NCBI RefSeq assembly: GCF_002954715.1
Contig: NZ_MSCP01000001.1
Span: 80,966-128,022, forward strand
Source: Aliivibrio sifiae
GTDB taxonomy: Bacteria; Pseudomonadota; Gammaproteobacteria; Enterobacterales; Vibrionaceae
Direction of reading: 5' to 3'
Length of the DNA: 47,057 nucleotides
Shown here: positions 9,675 through 16,937 of the stretch, piece after piece
Numbering within the stretch: position 1 is the first letter of the stretch
Layout of the letters: the number at the start of each line of letters is the position of its first letter
Program-made: the position numbers and the translations under genes
Notes under the pieces: model-generated
Database searches by the model: none
The model's input: only the letters and a program-made list of their open reading frames with translations
What the model was told of the DNA's origin: nothing

Positions 9675-9702
9675 TTCGTATTATAATTGCTCATTATTCG
9701 GG

Positions 9703-9735
9703 AAAGGCTGCACTTATTTAGTGCAGCCTTTTTTG
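9703..9735 (+). terminator. Terminator of yacL, overlapping an NtrC-like dyad
   Basis: AAAGGCTGCAC (9703-9713) pairs perfectly with GTGCAGCCTTT (9721-9731) across a 7-base loop, and a T run follows. It is a textbook intrinsic terminator. The same bases contain an NtrC-type dyad, described separately. Confidence 0.92.
9709..9725. promoter_or_regulatory. Candidate NtrC (GlnG) binding site
   Basis: TGCAC-TTATTTA-GTGCA matches the TGCAC-N7-GTGCA form of NtrC enhancer sites. Its centre lies about 96 bases upstream of the predicted glnK transcription start, a normal distance for an NtrC enhancer acting on a sigma54 promoter. The dyad forms the core of the yacL terminator stem. Confidence 0.6.
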
Positions 9736-9787
9736 TTTTAGAAAAAAATAATAAGTTAACTTATTGATTGTTATTGTTTTTAAAAGT

Positions 9788-9803
9788 TGGCACACGAATT
9801 GGA
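9788..9803 (+). promoter_or_regulatory. Sigma54 promoter of glnK-amtB
   Basis: TGGCAC-ACGAA-TTGGA matches the sigma54 -24/-12 consensus (TGGCAC-N5-TTGCW). The GG doublet at 9789-9790 is ten bases from the -12 doublet at 9801-9802, which reads GG instead of GC. The start would fall near 9813, leaving a short leader before glnK at 9843. Nitrogen-regulated sigma54 control is usual for this gene pair. Confidence 0.8.
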
Positions 9804-9839
9804 TTGTTGATTATAAGTTACAAATAATTCAAGGATTGA

Positions 9840-10181
<342 letters not shown>

Positions 10182-10198
10182 GGATAGAGGACAATATT

Positions 10199-11428
10199 AT
10201 GGAACTTTCAACAACCGTATCAGAACTTCGTTATGCCCTAGATACCTTTTTTTTCTTAATGTCAGGTGCCTTGGTAATGTGGATGGCAGCAGGTTTTGCG
10301 ATGTTAGAGGCAGGCTTAGTTCGCTCAAAAAATACCACTGAGATTTTAACTAAAAACTTATGTTTGTATGCTATTGCTTGTACAACTTATTTAGTGGTTG
10401 GTTATAACATTATGTACGTTGATAATAGTGCTGGTGGCTTTATTCCTTCTATTGGTGCTTTGATAGGAACGCAATCGGAAGGGGCAGATCATTCATTAGA
10501 GTCTGACTTTTTTTTCCAAGTCGTTTTCGTTGCTACCGCAATGTCAGTCGTATCTGGTGCAGTTGCTGAACGAATGAAGCTTTGGTCTTTTCTTGTATTC
10601 TCTGCGATTTTAACTGCCTTTATTTACCCAATGGAAGGGTATTGGACATGGGGTGGTGGTTTCTTATCTGAAGCTGGATTCAGTGACTTTGCAGGTTCTG
10701 GTATTGTTCATATGGCAGGTGCTTCAGCAGCATTAGCAGGTGTACTATTACTTGGTGCTCGTAAAGGGAAGTATGGCAAAAAAGGTCAAATTTACCCAAT
10801 CCCTGGCTCTAATATGCCTTTAGCAACATTAGGCACCTTTATTTTATGGTTTGGTTGGTTCGGATTTAACGGTGGTTCTCAATTAATGATTTCAGATTTT
10901 GAGAATGCAACTGCGGTAGGTCAAATATTTTTGAATACCAATGCGGCTGCAGCTGCGGGAGCTATTACTGCTCTATTTGTTTGCAAAACAACGTGGGGAA
11001 AAGCTGATTTAACCATGGTTCTTAATGGTGCATTGGCTGGACTTGTTGCGATTACAGCGGATCCTCTATCCCCATCGCCTTTAGCGGCTGTAAGTATTGG
11101 TGCCGTTGCTGGTGGGCTGGTTGTCTTTAGTATTATTGCTTTTGATAAAATTAAAATTGATGATCCTGTCGGTGCGATTTCAGTACACGGTGTATGCGGA
11201 TTATTCGGTTTAATGGTAGTTCCTATCAATAATGCGGATGCTACTTTTGGTGCTCAGCTGTTTGGTGCTGTCGTTATCTTTGCATGGGTGTTTGGTGCAA
11301 GTCTTGTCGTTTGGGCAATACTTAAGGCAACAATGGGTATTCGAGTTACAGAAGATGAAGAACTAGAAGGAATGGATGTGCATGACTGTGGTATTGATGC
11401 TTATCCAGAGTTTGTTAGTGTTAAATAA
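10199..11428 (+). CDS. amtB: Ammonium transporter AmtB
   Basis: An inner-membrane trimeric channel that conducts ammonia/ammonium. It has 409 residues with about 11 membrane helices. The twin pore histidines are visible as H171 (GSGIVHMAG) and H330 (GAISVHGVCG). The Amt signature GSNMPLATLGTFILWFGWFG lies at about 203-222. The N-terminus enters the membrane at once with no cleavable signal peptide, unlike E. coli AmtB. It is co-transcribed with glnK, whose product probably binds its cytoplasmic face. A hairpin terminator follows. Confidence 0.96.
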   Translation: MELSTTVSELRYALDTFFFLMSGALVMWMAAGFAMLEAGLVRSKNTTEILTKNLCLYAIACTTYLVVGYNIMYVDNSAGGFIPSIGALIGTQSEGADHSLESDFFFQVVFVATAMSVVSGAVAERMKLWSFLVFSAILTAFIYPMEGYWTWGGGFLSEAGFSDFAGSGIVHMAGASAALAGVLLLGARKGKYGKKGQIYPIPGSNMPLATLGTFILWFGWFGFNGGSQLMISDFENATAVGQIFLNTNAAAAAGAITALFVCKTTWGKADLTMVLNGALAGLVAITADPLSPSPLAAVSIGAVAGGLVVFSIIAFDKIKIDDPVGAISVHGVCGLFGLMVVPINNADATFGAQLFGAVVIFAWVFGASLVVWAILKATMGIRVTEDEELEGMDVHDCGIDAYPEFVSVK

Positions 11429-11458
11429 AATAGCACGTAAATAATTTGTTACAAATTT

Positions 11459-11491
11459 AAAGCCTTAATGCCTCGGTATTGAGGCTTTTCT
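11459..11491 (+). terminator. Terminator of glnK-amtB
   Basis: AAAGCCTTAAT (11459-11469) pairs with ATTGAGGCTTT (11478-11488), with one G-T wobble and an 8-base loop, followed by T residues. It lies about 30 bases after the amtB stop. Confidence 0.8.
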
Positions 11492-11514
11492 CTATAAAAA
11501 AATGGTTGAGATCA

Positions 11515-11542
11515 TTGTCATTTTTAAATTGATTTGTATAAT
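11515..11542 (+). promoter_or_regulatory. Sigma70 promoter of fbpABC
   Basis: The -35 element TTGTCA (11515-11520) and a perfect -10 TATAAT (11537-11542) are separated by 16 bases. The predicted start is near 11549, about 50 bases before fbpA. Confidence 0.7.
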
Positions 11543-11545
11543 AGC

Positions 11546-11564
11546 GATATTGATAAGTATTCTT
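11546..11564. promoter_or_regulatory. Fur-box-like operator of fbpABC
   Basis: GATATTGATAAGTATTCTT matches 14 of 19 positions of the Fur consensus (GATAAT repeats with an ATTATC right arm). It overlaps the predicted transcription start, where Fur-Fe(II) would block RNA polymerase. Iron repression fits a ferric-iron importer. Confidence 0.6.
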
Positions 11565-11600
11565 ATTACCATTTGTAACTAGAGATTTTAAAGGAATATC

Positions 11601-12614
11601 ATGAAAAAGCTATTATCAGTTTCTGCACTAATCGCAGGTATGTTTGCACCAAGTGTTATGGCTGCAGAAGAAGTTAACGTTTACTCTTACCGCCAACCTT
11701 TCTTGGTTGAACCAATGTTTAAAGAGTTTACCAAAGAAACTGGTATTAAAGTTAACGTGAAATTTGCTAAAAAAGGCTTAGCTGAAAAGCTCGCTCAAGA
11801 AGGTGAGTTAAGTCCTGCGGATGTAGTATTAACTACAGATATTAGCCGTCTAGCTGAATTAACAAATAAAAATCTGGTTCAGCCAGTAGATAGTAAAACA
11901 ATTGATGCTAACGTTCCTGCTCAATACCGTGATTCGGATGATGAGTGGTTCGCATTAACTCTACGCGCTCGTAACGTATATTCATCTCGTGATCGTGTTG
12001 GAAGGTTAGGTGCTGATTTTGATTATGCAGATTTAGCTAATCCTGAATGGAAAGGTAAAATTTGTACACGTAGCGGTAAGCATCCTTACAATGTATCTCT
12101 AGTTTCTTCTATGATTGCTCATCACGGTGAAGCAGAAGCAAAAACATGGTTAGAAGGCGTAAAAGCAAACCTAGCACGTAAACCTCAAGGTAACGACCGC
12201 GCACAAGTTAAAGCAATTAAAGAAGGTCTTTGTGATGTAGCTTTAGGTAATAGCTATTACCTGGGTAAGATGGTCAATGATCCTAAGCAAGTATCATGGG
12301 CTGAATCTGTATACATTAACTTCCCTAACCAAAACACAGATGGTACGCACGTAAACATCAGTGGTATGGCAATGGCTAAATACGCACCAAATAAAGATAA
12401 TGCATTAAAACTAATGGAATTCTTAACGGGTGATGTAGCACAAGGTATGTATGCGGAAGTGAACTATGAATACCCAGTGAAACCTGGTGTTAAACGCTCA
12501 GAACTAGTTGCATCTTGGGGCGAGTTTAAAGCCGATACTTTATCTTTAGATGCAATTGCTGATAACCATACTAAAGCAATCAAGCTTCTAGATGAAGTTA
12601 AGTTTGATCTTTAA
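11601..12614 (+). CDS. fbpA: Ferric iron ABC transporter, periplasmic binding protein
   Basis: A 337-residue periplasmic protein that captures Fe(III) and delivers it to FbpBC. The signal peptide is about residues 1-21 (MKKLLSVSALIAGMFAPSVMA). The mature protein follows the FbpA/FutA family, with EEVNVYSYRQPFLVEPMFKEF at the start and the adjacent tyrosines Y219-Y220 (GNSYYLGK), which in this family bind iron. The gene is first in fbpABC, downstream of a sigma70 promoter overlapped by a Fur-like box. A perfect hairpin (12630-12653) after the gene probably raises its expression relative to the permease. Confidence 0.93.
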   Translation: MKKLLSVSALIAGMFAPSVMAAEEVNVYSYRQPFLVEPMFKEFTKETGIKVNVKFAKKGLAEKLAQEGELSPADVVLTTDISRLAELTNKNLVQPVDSKTIDANVPAQYRDSDDEWFALTLRARNVYSSRDRVGRLGADFDYADLANPEWKGKICTRSGKHPYNVSLVSSMIAHHGEAEAKTWLEGVKANLARKPQGNDRAQVKAIKEGLCDVALGNSYYLGKMVNDPKQVSWAESVYINFPNQNTDGTHVNISGMAMAKYAPNKDNALKLMEFLTGDVAQGMYAEVNYEYPVKPGVKRSELVASWGEFKADTLSLDAIADNHTKAIKLLDEVKFDL

Positions 12615-12629
12615 TTTGATATTTATTAT

Positions 12630-12653
12630 TGGTGAGGTAACAATACCTCACCA
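12630..12653 (+). promoter_or_regulatory. Intercistronic hairpin between fbpA and fbpB
   Basis: TGGTGAGGT (12630-12638) pairs perfectly with ACCTCACCA (12645-12653) around AACAAT. No long T run follows, so it is more likely an mRNA-stabilising or partially attenuating element than a full terminator. Confidence 0.6.
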
Positions 12654-12681
12654 TTTCAAAAAGAGCCTTGCAGTTTAGGCA

Positions 12682-14313
12682 ATGAAAGAAAAATTATTAT
12701 TCTGGAAAACCAGTAGTTGGAGTTTATCTCTATTGCTGGTTTTGCCGATCTTAGCGATCCTATATACCGCACTAGGTAATACCGATGATATTTTTACTCA
12801 TCTGTTTAATACCGTTTTGCCTACCTACACGTTAAATACGGTTCTATTAGTATTTGGTGCGATGTTCTTTTCCTTAATCTTAGGTGTACCCTCTGCATGG
12901 TTTATGGCCATGTGTCGCGTACCTTCCTCTTCTATTTTGCAGTGGGCGTTGGTGCTTCCTTTAGCAATGCCTGCTTATATTGTAGGTTATATCTACACCG
13001 ATTGGTTAGATTTTGCTGGACCTATCCAAGTATTACTTCGAGATATTACCGGGTGGCAATCGTACGGGGATTATTGGTTCCCTGATATTCGTACCTTAAC
13101 CGGTGCTATTCTTGTGATGTCTTTGGTGCTCTATCCTTACGTATATTTACTTGCTCGTGCGGCCTTTATGGAACAAAACATCAGTTTGTTGCAATCTGCT
13201 CGCCTATTGAAATGTACGCCTTGGGAAAGTTTTAAGCGTATCTCTTTGCCTTTGGCTCGCCCTTCAATTGCTGTCGCACTTTCTCTTGTCGCAATGGAAG
13301 CATTAGGCGATTTTGGTACCGTTAGTTATTTTGCAGTAAATACATTAACAACAGCAGTTTATGATACGTGGTTAGGGTATTCGAATTTGAATGCGGCAGC
13401 TAAAGTCTCTGCATTTATGCTGATGGGAATTCTTTTACTTATCAGTGGTGAGCGATATAGCCGTCGTAAACAAAAAATGTTCCAAGAGAAATTCAATACC
13501 AACGAAGAGTTTCAGTATGACCTTTGTGGTTGGAAAAAATGGGGAGCATTCATTTGGTGCTGGGGACTAGTCTCGATTGCTTTTATTTTTCCATTATTAC
13601 AGCTAATTAGTTATTCTTTTCATTACTTTGAAGAGAGTTGGACAGCAGAGTTTCAAGAGTATGCGGTAAATAGCTTATACGTATCTTCTATTGCTGCCAT
13701 TATCGCTGTAATTATTGCTTTGGTGGTGAATTTTTTACATCGTTTACAGCCAAACAATAAATGGAGCGTAATGCCAATGCGTTTGGCATCTCTTGGTTAT
13801 GCCGTTCCAGGAACTGTACTGGCTATTGGGGTAATGCTACCAATGATTGGTTTGGATCATCTCGTTAATGATATTTCAAAACAATTAGGTTTTGGAATGG
13901 TTGGCTTAATTTTCTCGGGTTCAATCTTTGCGTTAATTTTCGCATCGGTAACTCGCTTTTCAGCCGTTGCGATTGGGTCGATTGAAAGTAACTTAAATAA
14001 AATACCACCTTCATTAGACATGGCATCACGCACTTTAGGGTGTGGAACATGGTCTATGTTGCGTCGCGTGCATTTTCCATTAATTCGTCGTGGGTGTTTA
14101 ATCGCTGGTTTATTGGTGTTTATAGAAACGATGAAAGAGTTAAATGCTGCATTATTATTACGCCCATTTAACTTTGAAACCCTTGCAACTTATGTATTTA
14201 ATTTTGCTTCTGATGAGCAATTAGAAATTGCAGCAATGCCTGCAGTATTATTGGTTTTAGTTGGCTTGATCCCATTGATCATTGTTAACCGTTCTTTGGA
14301 GCAACAGCATTAA
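12682..14313 (+). CDS. fbpB: Ferric iron ABC transporter, fused permease
   Basis: A 543-residue inner-membrane permease formed of two repeated permease domains, each with about six helices. This is the FbpB/AfuB/SfuB arrangement, in which one chain supplies both halves of the channel. EAA-loop segments that contact the ATPase are visible near SARLLKCTPWESFKRISLP in the first half and SRTLGCGTWSMLRRVHFP in the second. The ribosome site is weak (AGG very close to ATG), which fits lower expression than fbpA. The stop overlaps the fbpC start by one base (TAATG), suggesting translational coupling. Confidence 0.93.
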   Translation: MKEKLLFWKTSSWSLSLLLVLPILAILYTALGNTDDIFTHLFNTVLPTYTLNTVLLVFGAMFFSLILGVPSAWFMAMCRVPSSSILQWALVLPLAMPAYIVGYIYTDWLDFAGPIQVLLRDITGWQSYGDYWFPDIRTLTGAILVMSLVLYPYVYLLARAAFMEQNISLLQSARLLKCTPWESFKRISLPLARPSIAVALSLVAMEALGDFGTVSYFAVNTLTTAVYDTWLGYSNLNAAAKVSAFMLMGILLLISGERYSRRKQKMFQEKFNTNEEFQYDLCGWKKWGAFIWCWGLVSIAFIFPLLQLISYSFHYFEESWTAEFQEYAVNSLYVSSIAAIIAVIIALVVNFLHRLQPNNKWSVMPMRLASLGYAVPGTVLAIGVMLPMIGLDHLVNDISKQLGFGMVGLIFSGSIFALIFASVTRFSAVAIGSIESNLNKIPPSLDMASRTLGCGTWSMLRRVHFPLIRRGCLIAGLLVFIETMKELNAALLLRPFNFETLATYVFNFASDEQLEIAAMPAVLLVLVGLIPLIIVNRSLEQQH

Positions 14314-15353
14314 TGAATTCTGCACTATCTATCTCTAATTTGACTTGTCGCTATCATGAACAGGATATTTTATCTCAGCTCTCTTTAAACGTTGAATCGG
14401 GTGAAATTGTTTGTTTGCTAGGAGCGAGTGGCTGCGGAAAAACCACTCTTCTAAAAGCGATTGCAGGTCTCTTGCCTCTTTCTGAAGGTGAGATGAATCT
14501 CAATGGTAAAGTGATTACCGACAGTAATACATGGTTGCCACCAGAGCAGCGTAACATAGGTATGATTTTTCAAGATTATGCGTTGTTTCCACATCTTACT
14601 GTAAGTGAAAATATCGGGTTTGGTTTAAAAAAATGGGAAAAGCAGCGAGCAATAGATAAAGTTGAATCTATGCTTCACCTTGTGCACTTAAGTGGTTTTG
14701 GTGATCGTTACCCTCATCAACTATCGGGCGGTCAGCAGCAACGTGTTGCGATTGCAAGAGCATTAGCTAGCGAGCCAGACCTTCTTTTATTAGATGAACC
14801 TTTCTCAAATATTGATACTCAAGTTCGTCATGATCTAATTAAAGAAATTCGCCGTATTTTTAAAGCTCAAGGTGTGACTGCTATTTTTGTTACTCATAGT
14901 CGTGAAGAAGCGTTTGCTTTTTCTGATAAGTTAGCAGTAATGAATCATGGTGTGATAGAGCAATTTGGCAGTGCAAATGATTTGTATTATTCACCAAACA
15001 GTCGCTTTGTTGCTGATTTCTTAGGTGGTGGATCTTATGTATCAGGTATGATTGGCCAAGATGGGAATATTGAAACCGCCGTTGGATTGATCTCTTGCGG
15101 TCGTAGTTCTGAAGATGCAAATAAGAAAGCAGATGTTTTACTTCGTCCACAAAATATTACTTTATATAGAGATTCATCAGGCAGTGCTATTGTTAAAGAA
15201 TTACAATTTATGGGTGATACGTGCCGATATGTAATTGAAGATGATGGGACGCAATTGATTGGTGTATCTAATGATTCTTTATCGAATGGTGAGAGAGTAA
15301 GGGTAGATATAAAACCTCATTGTCCAATCGTATTTCTTCAAGAAAACAATTAA
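14313..15353 (+). CDS. fbpC: Ferric iron ABC transporter, ATP-binding subunit
   Basis: The cytoplasmic ATPase that drives FbpB, 346 residues. Visible motifs are Walker A GASGCGKTT (37-45), the Q-loop in MIFQDYALFPHLT, signature LSGGQQQR, Walker B LLLLDEPF, and the switch histidine in VTHSREEAF. A C-terminal regulatory (TOBE-like) extension follows after about residue 240. Its start codon overlaps the fbpB stop by one base. A long terminator hairpin follows at 15371-15404. Confidence 0.94.
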   Translation: MNSALSISNLTCRYHEQDILSQLSLNVESGEIVCLLGASGCGKTTLLKAIAGLLPLSEGEMNLNGKVITDSNTWLPPEQRNIGMIFQDYALFPHLTVSENIGFGLKKWEKQRAIDKVESMLHLVHLSGFGDRYPHQLSGGQQQRVAIARALASEPDLLLLDEPFSNIDTQVRHDLIKEIRRIFKAQGVTAIFVTHSREEAFAFSDKLAVMNHGVIEQFGSANDLYYSPNSRFVADFLGGGSYVSGMIGQDGNIETAVGLISCGRSSEDANKKADVLLRPQNITLYRDSSGSAIVKELQFMGDTCRYVIEDDGTQLIGVSNDSLSNGERVRVDIKPHCPIVFLQENN

Positions 15354-15370
15354 GATTTTTAGATAAAAAG

Positions 15371-15404
15371 AACCCAGCTAATCGACTCAAGTATTAGCTG
15401 GGTT
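15371..15404. terminator. Convergent terminator between fbpC and the chitobiose operon
   Basis: AACCCAGCTAAT and ATTAGCTGGGTT form a perfect 12-bp stem with a 10-base loop. The T-rich tail is better on the minus strand (TTCTTTTT), so it mainly ends the chitobiose operon but probably also serves fbpABC. Confidence 0.8.
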
Positions 15405-15445
15405 AAGTCTTTAGAGACGTATTTTTATTCAAAATACGCAGGAAA

Positions 15446-16858
15446 CTAAAGAGAAAGGAAAGCTTTCATTTGATTCAGTACTTTTTCTGCTGTTAGTTGG
15501 TCTTCCATTTCAGCAAAAATTCTTAGCAATGGCTCTGTTCCTGAGAAGCGAGCAATAACCCACCCACCATTTTTGAAATAGACTTTCGCCCCATCTTCAT
15601 AGCTTACTTTTTCTATTTCATATTCAAATTCTGGTAGTTGTTTTTCAATATAAATTTTATTGTACAGTGCTTCTTTTTCACTTGATTTAAAAGTACAGTC
15701 GCCTTCTGCTGTATAGGCATAACCATATTTAGCATAAATTTCATCAAGCATTTCAGAGAGTTTTTTACCTGTCACACTGATCATTTCAACAAGCAAACTT
15801 GAAGCAAATACACCATCTTTACCTTTAATGTGGCCACGAATAGTTAAGCCACCCGAGCTTTCGCCACCAAGTAAAGAATCATCCGCTTCCATTTGTGAGC
15901 TGATGTGCTTAAAGCCTACTGGAACCTCAAAGCTTTTTTCACCGTGATCCGCGGCAACTTTATCTAATAAATGAGTGGTTGCGATATTGCGCACAACAGA
16001 GCCTTTCCAGCCTTTGTACTCAAGTAGGTAATAGTAAAGTAGCAATAGCACTTCATTTGGATGAATAAAGTTGCCTTTCTCATCAATGATACCTAAACGG
16101 TCAGCATCACCATCAGTGCCGATACCAATATCATAGCCATCATGAGCAACTAAGTGCTTTAAGCGATATAATGTTGCTGCGTTAGGCGATGGCATTAGAC
16201 CACCAAACGAAGGGTTTTCACCGTCATTGATAACATCAACATCACAACGAGCACTGATTAATACGGTTTGTAGAGCATTTTTTGCCACGCCAAACATAGG
16301 ATCGATCAGTACACGTAAATTCGCTTTTTTAATGGCTTCCATATCGATAAAGTTAACGATGGAATCAACGAATGCGTTCATTGGATTGATAATTTCAATG
16401 CAACCGTCGTTTAATGCTTCTTCAAAATCGACACTGCTAACATCTTGCTGTGTTAGGTGAGCAACTTGTTGTTCAATTTTTTGAGTTATGATTTCATCAG
16501 CATCGCGTCCGCCTTCAATAAAGACTTTAACGCCATTGTAATCCGCAGGGTTGTGAGAGGCGGTAATACAAGCTGAATAAATACATCCCATCTCTTTTGC
16601 TTGGAACATAACGATAGGTGTTGGAACGAATCGGTCAATAAAGCTGACTTTAATACCGTTTGCCGCGACGACTTCCGCAAACCATTTACCCGCCTTATCT
16701 GAAAGGAAGCGACGGTCATAGCCAATGACAAAGCCTTTTTCTTGTGCTTGCTCATTGATCATAATATTAGATAACGCTTGAGCGACAAGGCGTACATTAT
16801 CTTTAGTGAATTCTTCACCAATAAAAGCGCGCCATCCGCCAGTACCAAATTGAATCAT
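15446..16858 (-). CDS. Phosphohexomutase of the chitobiose operon (probable GlcNAc-1-P/GlcNAc-6-P mutase)
   Basis: A 470-residue alpha-D-phosphohexomutase. The phosphoserine is S101 in TASHNPADYNG, the metal loop is DGDADRLG near residue 243, the sugar-binding loop contains GGESSGG, and the phosphate-binding loop is RFSGTEPLLRIF near the C-terminus. The annotated relative in V. cholerae (VC0611) is called a phosphoglucomutase/phosphomannomutase. As last gene of the operon behind chitobiose phosphorylase, which makes GlcNAc-1-phosphate, its likely task is converting that product to GlcNAc-6-phosphate. Substrate choice is inferred. A 12-bp hairpin lies in its leader and AAGGAA precedes the start. 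Confidence 0.9.
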   Translation of the reverse strand: MIQFGTGGWRAFIGEEFTKDNVRLVAQALSNIMINEQAQEKGFVIGYDRRFLSDKAGKWFAEVVAANGIKVSFIDRFVPTPIVMFQAKEMGCIYSACITASHNPADYNGVKVFIEGGRDADEIITQKIEQQVAHLTQQDVSSVDFEEALNDGCIEIINPMNAFVDSIVNFIDMEAIKKANLRVLIDPMFGVAKNALQTVLISARCDVDVINDGENPSFGGLMPSPNAATLYRLKHLVAHDGYDIGIGTDGDADRLGIIDEKGNFIHPNEVLLLLYYYLLEYKGWKGSVVRNIATTHLLDKVAADHGEKSFEVPVGFKHISSQMEADDSLLGGESSGGLTIRGHIKGKDGVFASSLLVEMISVTGKKLSEMLDEIYAKYGYAYTAEGDCTFKSSEKEALYNKIYIEKQLPEFEYEIEKVSYEDGAKVYFKNGGWVIARFSGTEPLLRIFAEMEDQLTAEKVLNQMKAFLSL

Positions 16859-16874
16859 TGTAAATTCCTTTTAG

Positions 16875-16903
16875 AGTAAGGAGCTTGCTATAAGCTCCTT
16901 ACT
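16875..16903 (-). promoter_or_regulatory. Intra-operon hairpin in the mutase leader
   Basis: AGTAAGGAGCTT and AAGCTCCTTACT form a perfect 12-bp stem with a 5-base loop between the phosphorylase and mutase genes. On the transcribed minus strand no T run follows, so it is probably an mRNA-processing, stability or partial attenuation element. Confidence 0.6.
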
Positions 16904-16937
16904 TTTATCATTTAAATTAAGCGTTAATTAAACGTAC

